Source: Mycoplasmataceae bacterium (GTDB lineage: Bacteria > Bacillota_I > Bacilli_A > Mycoplasmatales > Mycoplasmoidaceae). Taken from it: DNA of 64,000 nt. Below, piece after piece: positions 33,603 to 52,213 of the stretch. The stretch is taken from positions 310,001 through 374,000 of the forward strand of contig JAHHTH010000001.1 of the NCBI GenBank assembly GCA_020024755.1. Reading direction: 5' to 3'. The notes under the pieces were generated by a model. That model did no database searches and was not told the origin of the DNA. It saw nothing but the letters and a program-made list of their open reading frames with translations. Position numbers and translations under genes: made by a program. The first letter of the stretch is position 1, and every line of letters starts with the position of its first letter.

Positions 33603-33678
33603 GTACACTATTATTATATTAAAAATATTTATTTTTATATAATTTTTACCTGATTATTGCTAAGAATATTAGTTTTAT

Positions 33679-34425
33679 CTAACATCATTTAATGAAATAT
33701 CCACCGCTTCCACTTAAAAGAGTGTCTTTTTTCTTATATTGTGATAATGTAGGATTTAATTTGAAAGCATATGGTTCAAGGTTATTATAAATCCTTACAT
33801 TACCTAGATATGGTAGGTTTTTAATTATCTTTTTATAATCATTCATCTTGTATTCTAAATTGCCTTGATCAAACGCTTGATAAATAAGTCCGGTGTTGCA
33901 TTTAATATCAGTTGGAATGATTTCAAAATTTGGAAGTTGTGCTTTTACTTCTCTAACATAGCTTCCATATAAAGCTACTTCTGCCATCTTATATCCATAC
34001 AAGAAGAATGGAATATCGCTACCTAATTCTAGAGCTACTTCTTCCATATTAAGTGAATCAATTGGAATCTCATTTAATTCTAATATTTTTTTCATCACAG
34101 CAGCTCCATCTGTACTTGATCCACCAAGACCAGAAGATATTGGGATAGATTTGTATATTTCTACTTCATATCCTTGTTTAATATTAAAATGTTGTCTTAG
34201 GTATCTAATACATTTAGTTACAATATCATTTGAGATGTTGATTTGTCTGCCATCACTATAATATTCAACCCAGTTTATTTCAGATTCTTTTAATACAATT
34301 TCATCGTATAAATAATCAATTATACAGAATAGTGATTGAATCTTATGCTTCGATTCTTTTGGTTCTTTATTAAAAACATTTAAACCAATATTTATTTTTG
34401 CATATGCTTTAATTTTAAATTCCAT
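33679..34425 (-). CDS. ispE: IspE-like 4-diphosphocytidyl-methylerythritol kinase
   Basis: 248 residues. GHMP-kinase motifs are present: AYAKINIGLNV at the N-terminus, the ATP loop PISSGLGGSSTDGAAV near 92-107, and a C-terminal SGSGGYF. The chain stops directly after this third motif, about 30 residues shorter than typical IspE. IspE phosphorylates CDP-methylerythritol in the non-mevalonate isoprenoid pathway. ksgA-ispE adjacency is common in Firmicutes. Most mycoplasmas have lost this pathway, and no other pathway gene is seen here, so the enzyme may be a relic or act on another substrate. One base separates it from ksgA. Confidence 0.85.
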
Positions 34426-34426
34426 A

Positions 34427-35242
34427 TTAATCCTTTATCTTTTTATATAATTTTACAAATTCTAACGGCTCTAAAGTTTCAGCTCTAATATTTTCATCTC
34501 ATTGAAATTCTTGAAATATTTCTAGTAGTTTATTTTTATCATATTGTTGGCTAAGATTATTAATCATTTTCTTTCTTCTTGCTATAAAACATAATTTTAA
34601 AAATTTATCAATTTTATCAAACTCAACTTCATTAAAATGTTTTAGCTTAAAATTAATAAATCATGAATCTACATTTGGCACAGGATGAAAGTCATTTCTT
34701 GATACTTTTAATTTAACAGAAACATCAGCATATAACGCAACTAAAACTGTAAAAGCATTATAGTCTTTTGTATTAACTTTTGCACTTAATCTTTCAGCCA
34801 TTTCTTTTTGTACTAAAATATTAATTTCTCCAATGTTTTGACACTTTAACAATTTAACTACAATTAATGAACTTATACTGTAAGGAAGGTTAGCTACAAC
34901 CTTAACATTATTTCATCCTAGAGTAGTTAATTCTTTATCAAGATCTGTTTTTAAAACATCATTATTAATAATCTTCAGTTCAGGATATTTTTGTTTTAAA
35001 AAAGCATATAATCTTTTATCTAATTCTACACAAAATAAATTAGAAGTAGTTGTAATCAAATGTTGAGTAATTGCACCAAGACCTGGACCAATTTCTAAAA
35101 CATTATCTGTAGTTGAAATATTTGAAGCACTAACTATACTTTTCTGTGTATTTTGATTAAGCAAAAAATTTTGCCCCATTTTCTTAGATGGAACAAAATT
35201 TTGATCTTCAAGAAATTTAAATCATTCTTTATTTTGTTGCAC
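34427..35242 (-). CDS. ksgA: 16S rRNA adenine dimethyltransferase KsgA
   Basis: 271 residues. KsgA dimethylates two adenines in the 3' hairpin of 16S rRNA. The SAM-binding motif LEIGPGLGAITQHL is near 50-63, and the catalytic segment is seen at NLPYSISSLIVVKL. The probable start is GTG overlapping the yidC stop (TAGTG); an internal ATG (MGQNFLLNQ) would remove the usual N-terminal residues. Two in-frame TGA codons encode Trp. It lies between yidC and ispE with no gaps. Confidence 0.94.
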
Positions 35243-36384
35243 TAGTTAATCCCTAATTTAGATAGTTTAGAATTAATATTTGCTTTTGTTTGTCTACGCT
35301 TCATGATAATCTTATGGATGATTCATGATTGCAACATTGAAATTAATGCAGAGAAGAATCAGTATAAACCAATACCTGTAGCAGAAATAGTAGCGATAAT
35401 TGCCATAAAGATATTTAAGATTAAAGTAACATTCTTTGTTTTCTTTAAAGCAGCATTGTTTTGTTTTCCAACAGTTTGTGCATTTCTAGAACGTTTTCTA
35501 GATAACATTTGTGGCACTTTTTGTGACATAAATTGAGTTGGAATAACAATGATTAGGAAGAAGATATATGTTCATCCTGCCGGCTGGTCTGAACCTTGAC
35601 CAGTGAAATTACTAAAGATTTGTTCTAATGGAGTTTGACCTAAGTCTCAAATATTAAATAAAATTTCTGATTTAAGTGGTCTAACAATTGTAATTACCCG
35701 ATAAATAATCAAGAAGATAGGTAGGGTTACAAAGATTTGTTCAAAGGCAGCAAATGGCTTAACGTTATATTTTCTATACAGTTCAGTCATTTCTTGTTGT
35801 TTCTTTGTTCTAGACTGCATATCTTTTGCATCTTTATATTTTGCATTAATTTCAGCAGCCTTACCTTGTATTTCTTGCATCTTTTCAGTTTGGAACATAG
35901 ATCTAACAGAAATAACACCTGTAATTAATCTAACAATGATAAGGATAATGATAATACCTAATAATCCACTTAACCCTGCAGGTCAATCATGAGTGACTCA
36001 CATAAAGTTTAATAATATTCAAGCAAATGGTCAAACGAATAATGCATAGAATGGACCATAAGACATAGTTCATTCACCAATTGGGAAGAATGTACCTGTA
36101 GCATTTGGAATTAAATCATAGTATGGGTTACCAGTATAACCATTTACAAATCCCATTTCTAATCCATTACCTAATACGGTTGAAGTAGCTACTTGTCATT
36201 CAAACATTGTTTGCCCACAACCATATAATCCCATTGAAAATAGGAATAAATAAAGTGCTAGTTTAAAAAATTTTCAAACAATCTTTACAACTTTCTTAGC
36301 TTTGCTAGAAGGTTTATTATTGTTTATGATATCAGAAGCAAAAGATGGCATAACCACTTTGGAATAGTTATCTTGTTTACCCAT
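35242..36384 (-). CDS. yidC: Membrane protein insertase YidC
   Basis: 380 residues with five or six membrane segments. The core has [20 protein letters not shown], a charged cytosolic loop with [20 protein letters not shown], then [14 protein letters not shown] and a basic tail ([19 protein letters not shown]). YidC inserts small membrane proteins and assists SecYEG. The N-terminal signal-like helix has a Cys ([12 protein letters not shown]), which might be lipidated as in Gram-positive YidC/SpoIIIJ. GGAGG precedes ATG; order rpmH-rnpA-yidC is standard. Confidence 0.95.
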
Positions 36385-36407
36385 ATTACCTCCTTTTGCT
36401 TTTTTTA

Positions 36408-36734
36408 TTACTTAATCTTACTAATAAATCTTTTTATTTCAAGTTCAAATTCATTAAAGGAATTATTAGTTGAATTAGGTTTAACAATTATTACAATATC
36501 TAATTTCTTATTTTTGTCATAATGTTTATCTAGAATTGCAAGCAGTTGTCTTTTAATCTTGTTTCTAACTACTGCAAGTTTAGATACTTTCTTAGAGATT
36601 GTTATCCCAATACGAAAGTTGTTATTTTGATTTGGAAGATAATAGAATGATAAAGTTTGTGTATGACATTTACTTCCATTTTTGATAACTTTAGTAAAAT
36701 CTCGATTCTTTAAAATCTTATTATCTTTTTTCAA
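36408..36734 (-). CDS. rnpA: Ribonuclease P protein component
   Basis: 108 residues. RnpA is the protein subunit that helps RNase P RNA cleave tRNA leaders. The conserved motif KKVSKLAVVRNKIKRQLLAI (about 49-68) matches the RNR signature, and the N-terminal LKNRDFTKVIKNG fits the family. The start is TTG: no ATG or GTG is available in frame before the coding region, and it lies just after the rpmH stop. Confidence 0.95.
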   Translation of the reverse strand: MKKDNKILKNRDFTKVIKNGSKCHTQTLSFYYLPNQNNNFRIGITISKKVSKLAVVRNKIKRQLLAILDKHYDKNKKLDIVIIVKPNSTNNSFNEFELEIKRFISKIK

Positions 36735-36738
36735 AACA

Positions 36739-36888
36739 CTATCTTCTTTCGTCAGAAACTGTTAATTTATGTCTTCCTTTAAGTCTTCTACGAGCTAAAA
36801 GTTTTCTACCATTAGCAGTTTTAGTTTTTGATCTAAACCCATGTACTTTTGCACGTTTTCTTTTATTTGGTTGGAATGTTCTTTTCAT
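36739..36888 (-). CDS. rpmH: 50S ribosomal protein L34
   Basis: 49 residues, very basic, with the standard L34 sequence [20 protein letters not shown] and [15 protein letters not shown]. It heads the operon to ispE. In many bacteria rpmH borders dnaA and the origin. Here the upstream 190 bases (36889-37081) contain neither dnaA nor recognisable DnaA boxes. Confidence 0.97.
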   Translation of the reverse strand: MKRTFQPNKRKRAKVHGFRSKTKTANGRKLLARRRLKGRHKLTVSDERR

Positions 36889-37081
36889 CATAAGCCTTTC
36901 TTTTATACATAGTATATTGTAAATAATACTAATAAATTATACCATATCAAAGATAAATAGCTCATTTTTACAAATAAACAGGCAATGATTTTATAGATTT
37001 AAGAGGCTCAAATTAGTATTTTTAAGCTTTTTTGGCAGCTTTTAGTCTATCAAATACATTTTATGTATTATGATGGCGCTA

Positions 37082-38032
37082 TTAATTGAACATATCCTTG
37101 AATCAAATGTCTCTTAGCTTGAATTCTTTATTATTTAAATAATAAAGGTGACTTTTTTGATCTTTGATTACAAATTTTAAATAATAACTCACTAGGGCTT
37201 GTTGTTTGAATCTAGTATCAGCATTAGTGTGCTTTGACTTATATTTAGTTTCACCTACTAGTGGATATCCTATGAAATTAAAGTGAGCTCTAATTTGGTG
37301 TGTTCTACCTGTCACTAATTCCACATCTAACAGAGAGTACTTGCCATTGAAGTCTAATTTCTTATATTTTGTAATCATTTCCTTGTAACCTGGTTTTGGG
37401 TCTTTTGAAATATAAACCAGATTTTTGGCTGCATCTTTGTAGTGATATGCAGTTAGAGTAGCTGAACTTGGTTGAATATCACCTATAACTAAACATTGAT
37501 ACTTTTTAATAATGTCATGGTTTTTTAGTAATTCATTTATTTGGTTAAGAGTTGATGCATTCTTAGCAGCAATAATTATTCCAGCAGTATTAGTATCTAA
37601 ACGATTACAAATAGATGGGACAAATGTATTTTCTTTACTTGGATCATATTGTTTAGAATCAAACATATATTTTAAATAAGCTTTTTGCACGCTATCTTTA
37701 TTTTGACTATCAGGTTGAGAAGGTAGCGAAATTGGTTTATTAATTAAAACAATGTTCTCATCTTCATAAATAATGTCTAATTTTGTTTTAGAACTTAAGA
37801 ATCAAAGTTCACTATCATTATCTTCTTGAACCTTATCAAAATTATAATAGATAGTAATTTCATCATGTAATTGAAGTCTATAATTAAATTTAACTTTTTT
37901 ATTATTAACTTTTACCTTATTTGTTCTTATTAATTTAAACACCATAGTCTTAGTAAGTTGACTATAGTACTTACATAAAAAATTATCTATTCTTTTATTT
38001 TCATCATTAAAGTTAATAATAATCTTTTCCAT
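37082..38032 (-). CDS. RluD/RluC-family 23S rRNA pseudouridine synthase
   Basis: 316 residues. An N-terminal S4 RNA-binding domain (about 1-75, NKRIDNFLCKYYSQLTKTMV) is followed by the RluA-type catalytic domain with RLDTNTAGIIIAAKN, which holds the catalytic Asp, and the later TGRTHQIRAHFNFIGYPLVG. It isomerises specific uridines in large-subunit RNA; the exact positions cannot be predicted. The start is one base after the FtsX-like permease stop, so the two are cotranscribed. Confidence 0.93.
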
Positions 38033-38033
38033 T

Positions 38034-41000
38034 TTAGAATCCTGAAATAACTTTTGGTAGGTTTTGTTTCTTTAGTTTCTTAATTGATAGGATCATTGTA
38101 ATACCTACTACTAATGCTAATAATCCACCAGCACTCAAGAATAATCATCATGTATAACTAATTGGCAATAAGATATTACTGAATCCATAAATAAGTGATT
38201 TGAATCAGCTGTCTAATAGCATTGTTAGTGGAACACTCAATGCTAATGAAATAATTGCAGCAGGGAAGAACATTGATAAGAATGACATTGCATTTGTTTT
38301 ATCATAAACACCTAGTGCTTTTAAGATTGAACAAATTGCAATACTTGAATCAATTAGGTCTGTAGCTAAGATTGTTACTGATACAATCGAGATAATGAAG
38401 ATAATGATAATGATTAATGTTAATATAGCATTAACAAAATGACTTACATTATCAAAGATTTGAACAAACATATTTACATAAGCAATATTGTTAACAGAAC
38501 TTAAGAATGGGCTATCAGAATATTGAGAAACTAATAAATTAATTATCTTATCTTCATTAGTATATGGATCGTTCTTTTTAGGCTTAGGATAATCAGCTTC
38601 AAATTTAGACATAGTAGCTGGAGTAACATCTAGTGTGTTTGGATCGACATATCCTAGTGCTCTGGCAATATCCATCTTTCCAATATACAGCATAGTATTA
38701 TCAGCATTTTTAAGAGATTTTACATCTGCTTTTAACGCTTCTCTTACTAAATTTCTTGTAGCTAAATTTAATCCAATAGTATCAGAAGCTGGAGCTAGAG
38801 ATGATGTTGAATATAAAGTAGTATTAACAGATACATTTTTATTTGTATCTTTATCAGAGAAAATTCCATTGAAAGGATCCATTTGATAAACTTCTCTTTT
38901 GCTAATATCATCTTTACCTAAAACTGGATCAAAATGATTCACATTATAGAATGACTTATCCATAATAGGTTTTAAGTGCATTGCATTAATGTAATTAGCA
39001 ATTCTTTGGTTTATATAGAACTCAGGATTTTGGTATGTTTCAATGATATCAACTATTTTAAATTTATATATCTTGTCATTGTAAGAACTTAAATCAATTA
39101 CATTAGGGTTATCTGTTAATGATTTTGGATTGAATCTTGTTGCTTCTTCTTGAGGATCAAGAGTTATTGTATCACCTATCTTTAAACCATATTGGTAAGC
39201 TGCAGATTCATTAATGATAATATTGTAATTATCTTGATCAGATAATGCATTTGTTTTATATAAATCATGGATATTATTAGCAAACTTTTCTTCAATGTTT
39301 CCTTTTAATTCTAATTTATTATTTACTAGTGTTTCATCTGCGTTAACTAAATCAACATATTTAGTATTTGGTTTAATTCCCATTATTTCAACTTTATCTA
39401 AATATTTGTTATCTTTTTCAATTTTTGCTTTTACTTTTGTGTATGTTTCATCACCTTTTTCTAATAGTGCTGATGAATAAGTGATTTTGTAGAATAAATC
39501 AGCATATTGTGGCAACTGTGAAATATAACTCATAATTGCAATATATTCATCATTCATTTTAGTAGGTAATGGTGAAGCAACAAAAGATAATTTATCAATT
39601 TCATATCAACCAGACTTTATTCCATTAGGATAATCTTTATCAATAAAAACTTTAGCATCATCAGCTATTTTAGAAGCATCTTCTTGATTAGGTACATACT
39701 TGATAAATCCAAACCCATTCACTAAAATATCATTTAAAGGTTTTCCTACAATTTTATTAACTGAATTAGGTTTTAATGTTTTATATTGTTTGATGTTTTC
39801 TTTTGTGAAATAAATAGAATCATCATTAGCCATTTTGTTTCACAATTGTCTATACATAACAGAAGCTTGCATAGAAGCATTAGCTGGCATTAGTGCTCTA
39901 GCAATGTTGTATGGGTTAGTTCCAGCATTAAATGGTGGTACTTTTCCAATTAGAACATCTACAAATGGAGGTGATTCTAATCTGTATTTTAAATAATCAA
40001 TTTGTTGAGACTGTCAATTAGCATCACTTGCAGAAGGTAAGTGGTTTAGTGCTAAGTCACCTGTATATGTTGTTTCAGGTCTAAGAATTGAACTTGAAAA
40101 ATCTGGGTTAAGAGTTAAGTCATCATTATAAACTGGTGGTGTTTTTTTCGCTTGTCCTCTAACTTGAGTATAATTTGAATCGATTGCTGCACCATTATAA
40201 TTTAAAATATTATTCTTATCGTCAACTACAGGTTTTCCTGCATCATAGAATGATTGAGCAATATATCCACCACCTTGTACTGAAGGAGTAATTAGATCTA
40301 AAGCAAATTGATACTTTTTAGTATCGTATGTTGCAGATTTAATGTAATCAAATTTACCTACTAATGAATTTGAGAAAGACATCGTTGTTGCTGCTAAACC
40401 AAACAATGTTGTAATTGCTAATAATTTAGGAACACTACTAAATGCAACAGATGTTTTAAATCTTGTCATTATAGGTGCTTTTTTCATACCAACAGTAATT
40501 GTTTTTGATAAATGAGTTACTCTAAATCTAGATGATTCTGACATTAATTCTTTTGTATTTTTCTTTAGTGCAATATAAGTGAATATAGCAGCTAAAATTC
40601 CCATTAATACAAAAGGAATAATTAATAATCCAAAGAACATTCCAGCATTAAATGTTTGAACTGCAGTTGGAATAAATCAGAAGTTGCTGTACAATCCAAC
40701 AAGACTAGCTTGAGTAGTTTGAGCAATTGTATATGAAATAATTGCACCTGCTGCAGATGGAATTAAACCATATAACGGCATTAATCAAACTAATCATCTC
40801 TTCTTAAAACCATTAGCTCTTAAAATAGCAAGAGATGTTCTATTGTCATTAATAAATTTCTTTACACTAAAAATAAACACAATTGAAGTTAAAATACCTA
40901 CAAATCAACAAATAGCATTTGATAGTCCAACTTGAAGATCAACTAATTGTGGTAAGAACGAAACTCTAATACCAGTCGGAGCTAATACACATGAAGTATC

Positions 41001-42290
41001 ATTCATCATATAAGCTGCTGGAATGTTAGAAGGTCAAGACATATATTTTCTTGCAAGACTATTTAATTCATCAATCAACTCTTGATTCATATGAGGAGCT
41101 TTCAAAACTAAATAATCTTCAACAAAGGCAGAACGGTTTGCATCATGAACTAATTCATATGCAGCTGAATTACCATAAGAAATAATTTCAGTCTTCGGAT
41201 TTGGTGTTGCATGAGCAAGGTCATAAACAGGATACATGAAATCAGGAGATAACCCATTTCCAATTAAAAGTAACTCAAGATTATCAATTTTTACTTTGTA
41301 TTTTTCTGGAACAGTTTTTATTCAATCTTGAAATTCAACTTGTGTTTTTCTTGAAGTAGGATTTGCAAAATTTTCTTTGTATTCTTGATATAAATTTTCA
41401 GGTAGTAACTCTTTATTTTGATTATCTAAAACATATTGAGGAACCACTAGAGAATAACTACTTGGATTATCAACATTAAATGCCATAACAGGTAGATTAC
41501 CACCTATTGCAACAGTGAATGAAAAAGATAATCTATAACCTTTATCCCTGAATCCAACATAATTTGGATTGTCAGGTGAATCGTCAAGACCATCTTTTAA
41601 AACATTTTTAACATTTTTAGGAATACTTTTATCATCTTTAGGATCAATTTCATTTTTTGGATTAGAGTTTTGATTATTGATAATTATGTCTACAGCCTTT
41701 TTAAAGTCATTGGCAATACCAGTATCAGTAAAGTTTGCTCTTGAAATAATGAATGTTAACACTTGTCTAGCTTTTATAGCTTCAGGTGTTGTTTGAGTTC
41801 AATCAGCTGCAGCAAGAATTTTTGAAAAGTCATATTCAGGTTGAATGTTATCATGACCACCATACATTACAACTTTATTAATTGTATAATCAACATCATT
41901 TTCAATTACTTTATATGCATACCCAGAGTTAGTACCTGTATAATCAATCGCTCTAAATCTTCTTCAATTTTCTTTACCAATTAATTTGCTAAGATCTTCT
42001 TGGAAGTGAGTTTTGTTGTATTGTTCAGCTTCTATTCCTGTAAGAGTTGTTTCATCTTCTGAAGTAGTACTATCATCTTGTTTTACAGTTGTGGAATATA
42101 ACTCGTGCACTACCCCATTTGATAAATTCCCATTATCAACTAAGTAGTCATATGAAGATTGTAAATTTTCTGAAAGCATCATAAGAGATGAAAATGCTGT
42201 TCCTGATAAAGATGTAAAGATTACCAAAGAAGCAAGACTTAGCTTGTTTTTTCAGACATATCTAAACAGCATTTTGACCATATTTCTCAT
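38034..42290 (-). CDS. Giant FtsX/MacB-type ABC transporter permease
   Basis: 1418 residues. An N-terminal helix (residues about 15-35) is followed by a large predicted ectodomain, several helices near 460-560, a linker, another helix (VPKLLAITTLFGLAATTMSF), a second ectodomain of about 600 residues, and three C-terminal helices (LTLIIIIIFIISIVSVTILA; FFPAAIISLALSVPLTMLL). This duplicated FtsX layout matches the MG468-type permease near rpmH in the M. pneumoniae group. Those transporters need an ABC ATPase (MG467 type), but none lies beside it here. Function unknown; lipoprotein release or peptide export are possibilities. About 17 TGA codons are Trp. Confidence 0.88.
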
Positions 42291-42324
42291 AATTTGCTAG
42301 ATAATAATTTTTATTATATATAAT

Positions 42325-42373
42325 AAAAATTTTACCATTATGTCTGTTTAAAAGACAAAAAAGTAAAATTTTT
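42325..42373 (-). terminator. Probable trxB terminator
   Basis: An 11-bp inverted repeat (AAAAATTTTAC / GTAAAATTTTT) begins four bases after the trxB stop, with a smaller GTCT/AGAC hairpin in its loop; the minus strand becomes T/A-rich after it. It abuts a perfect 26-bp palindrome at 42306-42331. Confidence 0.5.
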
Positions 42374-42377
42374 GGAA

Positions 42378-43316
42378 TTATTTAAAGTGTTTGTTAATAT
42401 ATTCTTTTGCAGCTAAAGCGGCAATTGTACCATCATTAATAGCAGTTGAAATTTGACGGAATTTCTTTTCTACAATATCACCAATTGCATAAATTCCCTC
42501 AATACTTGTTTTCATATCATGGTCAACTTTAATGAATCCTTGTTCGTTTTTAATTAGTTCTTTACCATCAATTAAGATAGTTAATGGAATTAGTCCTACA
42601 AAAGGGAATACAGCATCTACTGTAAGAGTTTTTTCTTCTCCTGTTTTATTGCTCTTTACCTTAATAGCACTTACTTTGTTTTCACCAGTAATTTCTACAG
42701 GTGATGTTTCATATAAAATTTCTACGTTCTTTTGTTGTTTTAAATCTTCAACAGCTTTTGGATCAGCTCTAAATTCATCTCTACGTACTAATACATAAAC
42801 TTGAGAACCAACTGTTGATAAATAAATAGCTTCTTCTACTGCTGAATTTCCACCACCAACTACAGCAATTGGTTTGTTTTTATAAAACATACCATCACAA
42901 ATTGCACAATAAGAAACACCTCTTCCTGCAAATTTATCTTCACCAGGAATATCTAATTTTCTATTGATCATACCAATACCAATCATGACAACTTTTCCTT
43001 TTATTAAGGAACCATCAGCTAATTGAACTATTTTATATTGACCTTCTTCTTTAATTTGTCTAGCTTCACCACCGATGTATTCAGCACCTAAATTCATTGC
43101 TTGATTAAACATTTCATATGATAATGTTGGACCTTCTACATTTTTAAATCCAGGATAGTTTTCAATAAAGGCTGTATTAACCATTTTTCCACCTGGAGCA
43201 CTCTTTTCAATAAAGCAGCAAGATAGACTAGCTCTTTGTCCATATATTGCAGCAGTAAGACCTGCAGGCCCTCCACCTATAATTACTACATCAAATTCTT
43301 TTGTATTTGCACTCAT
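42378..43316 (-). CDS. trxB: Thioredoxin reductase
   Basis: 312 residues, the usual length. The enzyme uses NADPH and FAD to reduce thioredoxin. The FAD loop GGGPAGLTAAIYG is at about 14-26, the redox-active CAIC at 137-140, the NADPH loop GGGNSAVEEA follows, and IYAIGDI near the C-terminus completes the FAD site. A very strong GAGGAG lies before ATG. It is read on its own between a divergent acyltransferase and the FtsX-like gene. Confidence 0.97.
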   Translation of the reverse strand: MSANTKEFDVVIIGGGPAGLTAAIYGQRASLSCCFIEKSAPGGKMVNTAFIENYPGFKNVEGPTLSYEMFNQAMNLGAEYIGGEARQIKEEGQYKIVQLADGSLIKGKVVMIGIGMINRKLDIPGEDKFAGRGVSYCAICDGMFYKNKPIAVVGGGNSAVEEAIYLSTVGSQVYVLVRRDEFRADPKAVEDLKQQKNVEILYETSPVEITGENKVSAIKVKSNKTGEEKTLTVDAVFPFVGLIPLTILIDGKELIKNEQGFIKVDHDMKTSIEGIYAIGDIVEKKFRQISTAINDGTIAALAAKEYINKHFK

Positions 43317-43385
43317 TTTATACTCCTCTTGTTTTACTGTTTATGATTTATAATTAATAATATAGTGTATCATAAAATATAGAAT

Positions 43386-43976
43386 ATGAAAAATACAATT
43401 AAGAATTTTGCAAATAAAAATATTACATTAATAGAACTAGAAACAATATTTATTGGTGAAAATGTTACTATTGAAGATGGTGTAACTATCTATCCTCACG
43501 CTTTTATAAATGATCATGTCACTATTAAGTCAGGATGTACAATTCATATGTCAGCATATTTATCTTCTCATATTACTTTAAATGAAAATGTATTTGTAGG
43601 TCAATATACAATTTTAAGAGATAAAGTTATGATTGGTGCAAACTCATCAGTTGGTCCGCATTGTGAAATTGTAAGATCAGTTCTTGGAACAGGATGTAAA
43701 ATTGGTCACAAAAATTATATTGGTGATGCAATTTTAGGAGATGAAGTATTCTTTGGTGCTGGAGCTATAATTGCTAATAGCAATTGAGAACAAACATTTA
43801 AAACAATTATTGGTGCTAAATCTAAGATAGGGGTAAATGCAACTCTTGTTTCACCACTTAGTATTGGTACTAATTGTTTTGTGAGTGCTGGTTCATTGGT
43901 AAATAAAAATATTCCTGATAATACTTTTGTTAAATCGAGTATTAATCAAGAATTAAGACCTAATAAATTAAAATAG
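43386..43976 (+). CDS. Stand-alone hexapeptide-repeat acyltransferase, GlmU C-terminal-like
   Basis: 196 residues, nearly all left-handed beta-helix repeats of the [LIV]Gxxxx type. The second half lines up by eye with the acetyltransferase domain of GlmU: SVLGTGCKIGHKNYIGDAIL, FFGAGAIIANSN, KTIIGAKSKIGVNATLVSPL, then FVSAGSLVNKNIPDN. The N-terminal uridylyltransferase domain of GlmU is absent. GlmU makes UDP-GlcNAc for the cell wall; in a wall-less organism this domain might act in glycolipid, capsule or surface-glycan synthesis, or on another substrate. It is divergent from trxB and has one TGA-encoded Trp. Confidence 0.8.
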
Positions 43977-43986
43977 CGTTTGCGAA

Positions 43987-44870
43987 TTATTTAGTTGTTC
44001 TATTTAGTAATTCAACACAACCAAATAATGCAGAGTCATTTCCGTAGTTCGAAAGTTCAATATCAACTGCTTTGAAGAAATGTTCTTCCATTAAATACTG
44101 AGCAACATAATGTTTAATTTTATCTAAATCAACTTTTTTAGATTCAACTATACCACCACCAATAATAAACTTAGATGGTGATAAGATTAGAATTAAGTTA
44201 GCAATACCAGCACTCAATCCTTGATATCAATATTCTGCAACATCACTATATTCTGGTTTAGTAATAATATCAATTGGTGCAACACCTTCGATATTCTTCA
44301 TTTCTTTTAATAATCTTGTTGTACCAATGGCTGAAAAGAAAGTTCCTCAACGTCTACCAAATACATTTAGATATCCTGCATTAGCGCCACATCCAGATGG
44401 CCCTTTAAAGATTTCACCATTAATCATAATACCACAACCAATACAAGTACCAAGAGTGATCATTACAGCATTCTTAACACCTTTCATTTCACCTTTAACT
44501 GATTCTCCTAATGCTGCAATGTTTGCATCGTTTTCTACAACAATTGGAGCATTAGTAAATGGTTGTAATTTTTCTTTTCAAATAGTGCCAGCATAATTGT
44601 TGTGATTTGGACATGCGCCAATTACTAAAGTTGTGTTTGGATCAATATCACCAGCTGTTGAAATTCCAACACCTGCAAACTTAGTATTAAATTCTTTTTC
44701 TAATTCAACAATTTTGTTTCCAACTAATTGAGTTAATTCATTTTTACAATCTTTGTGGATAGCATCAAAAGCTACTTTATCTTTTTTTAAAATATTGAAG
44801 TCACTATCACATACTCCATATTTAACAAATGTTCCACCAATGTCAAAAACAACATATTTTTTTAATGCCA

Positions 44871-44871
<1 letters not shown>
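43987..44871 (-). CDS. ROK-family sugar kinase, probably glucokinase
   Basis: 294 residues. The phosphate-binding motif FDIGGTFVKYG and the catalytic-base segment VVENDANIAALGE are present, as is TLGTCIGCGIMINGEIFKG. The Cys-rich zinc motif (CxCGxxGC) found in most ROK kinases is missing: the corresponding stretch reads GYLNVFGRRWGTF. The context is strong: it is coupled by TAATG to the phosphoglucomutase/cyclomaltodextrinase gene, so it probably phosphorylates the glucose that maltodextrin cleavage releases. Confidence 0.88.
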
Positions 44872-47399
<2,528 letters not shown>

Positions 47400-47414
47400 A
47401 ACTCTACCCCTTTA

Positions 47415-50493
<3,079 letters not shown>

Positions 50494-50605
50494 ACATAGA
50501 TTTTATTATAAAAAAGATATTAATAAAAAAATTAGAATAAAATAACTAAATATATTATTAAGTAACAGCTTATTTCCTTATAATAAACATAATGGAGAAT
50601 TAATA

Positions 50606-52202
<1,597 letters not shown>

Positions 52203-52213
<11 letters not shown>

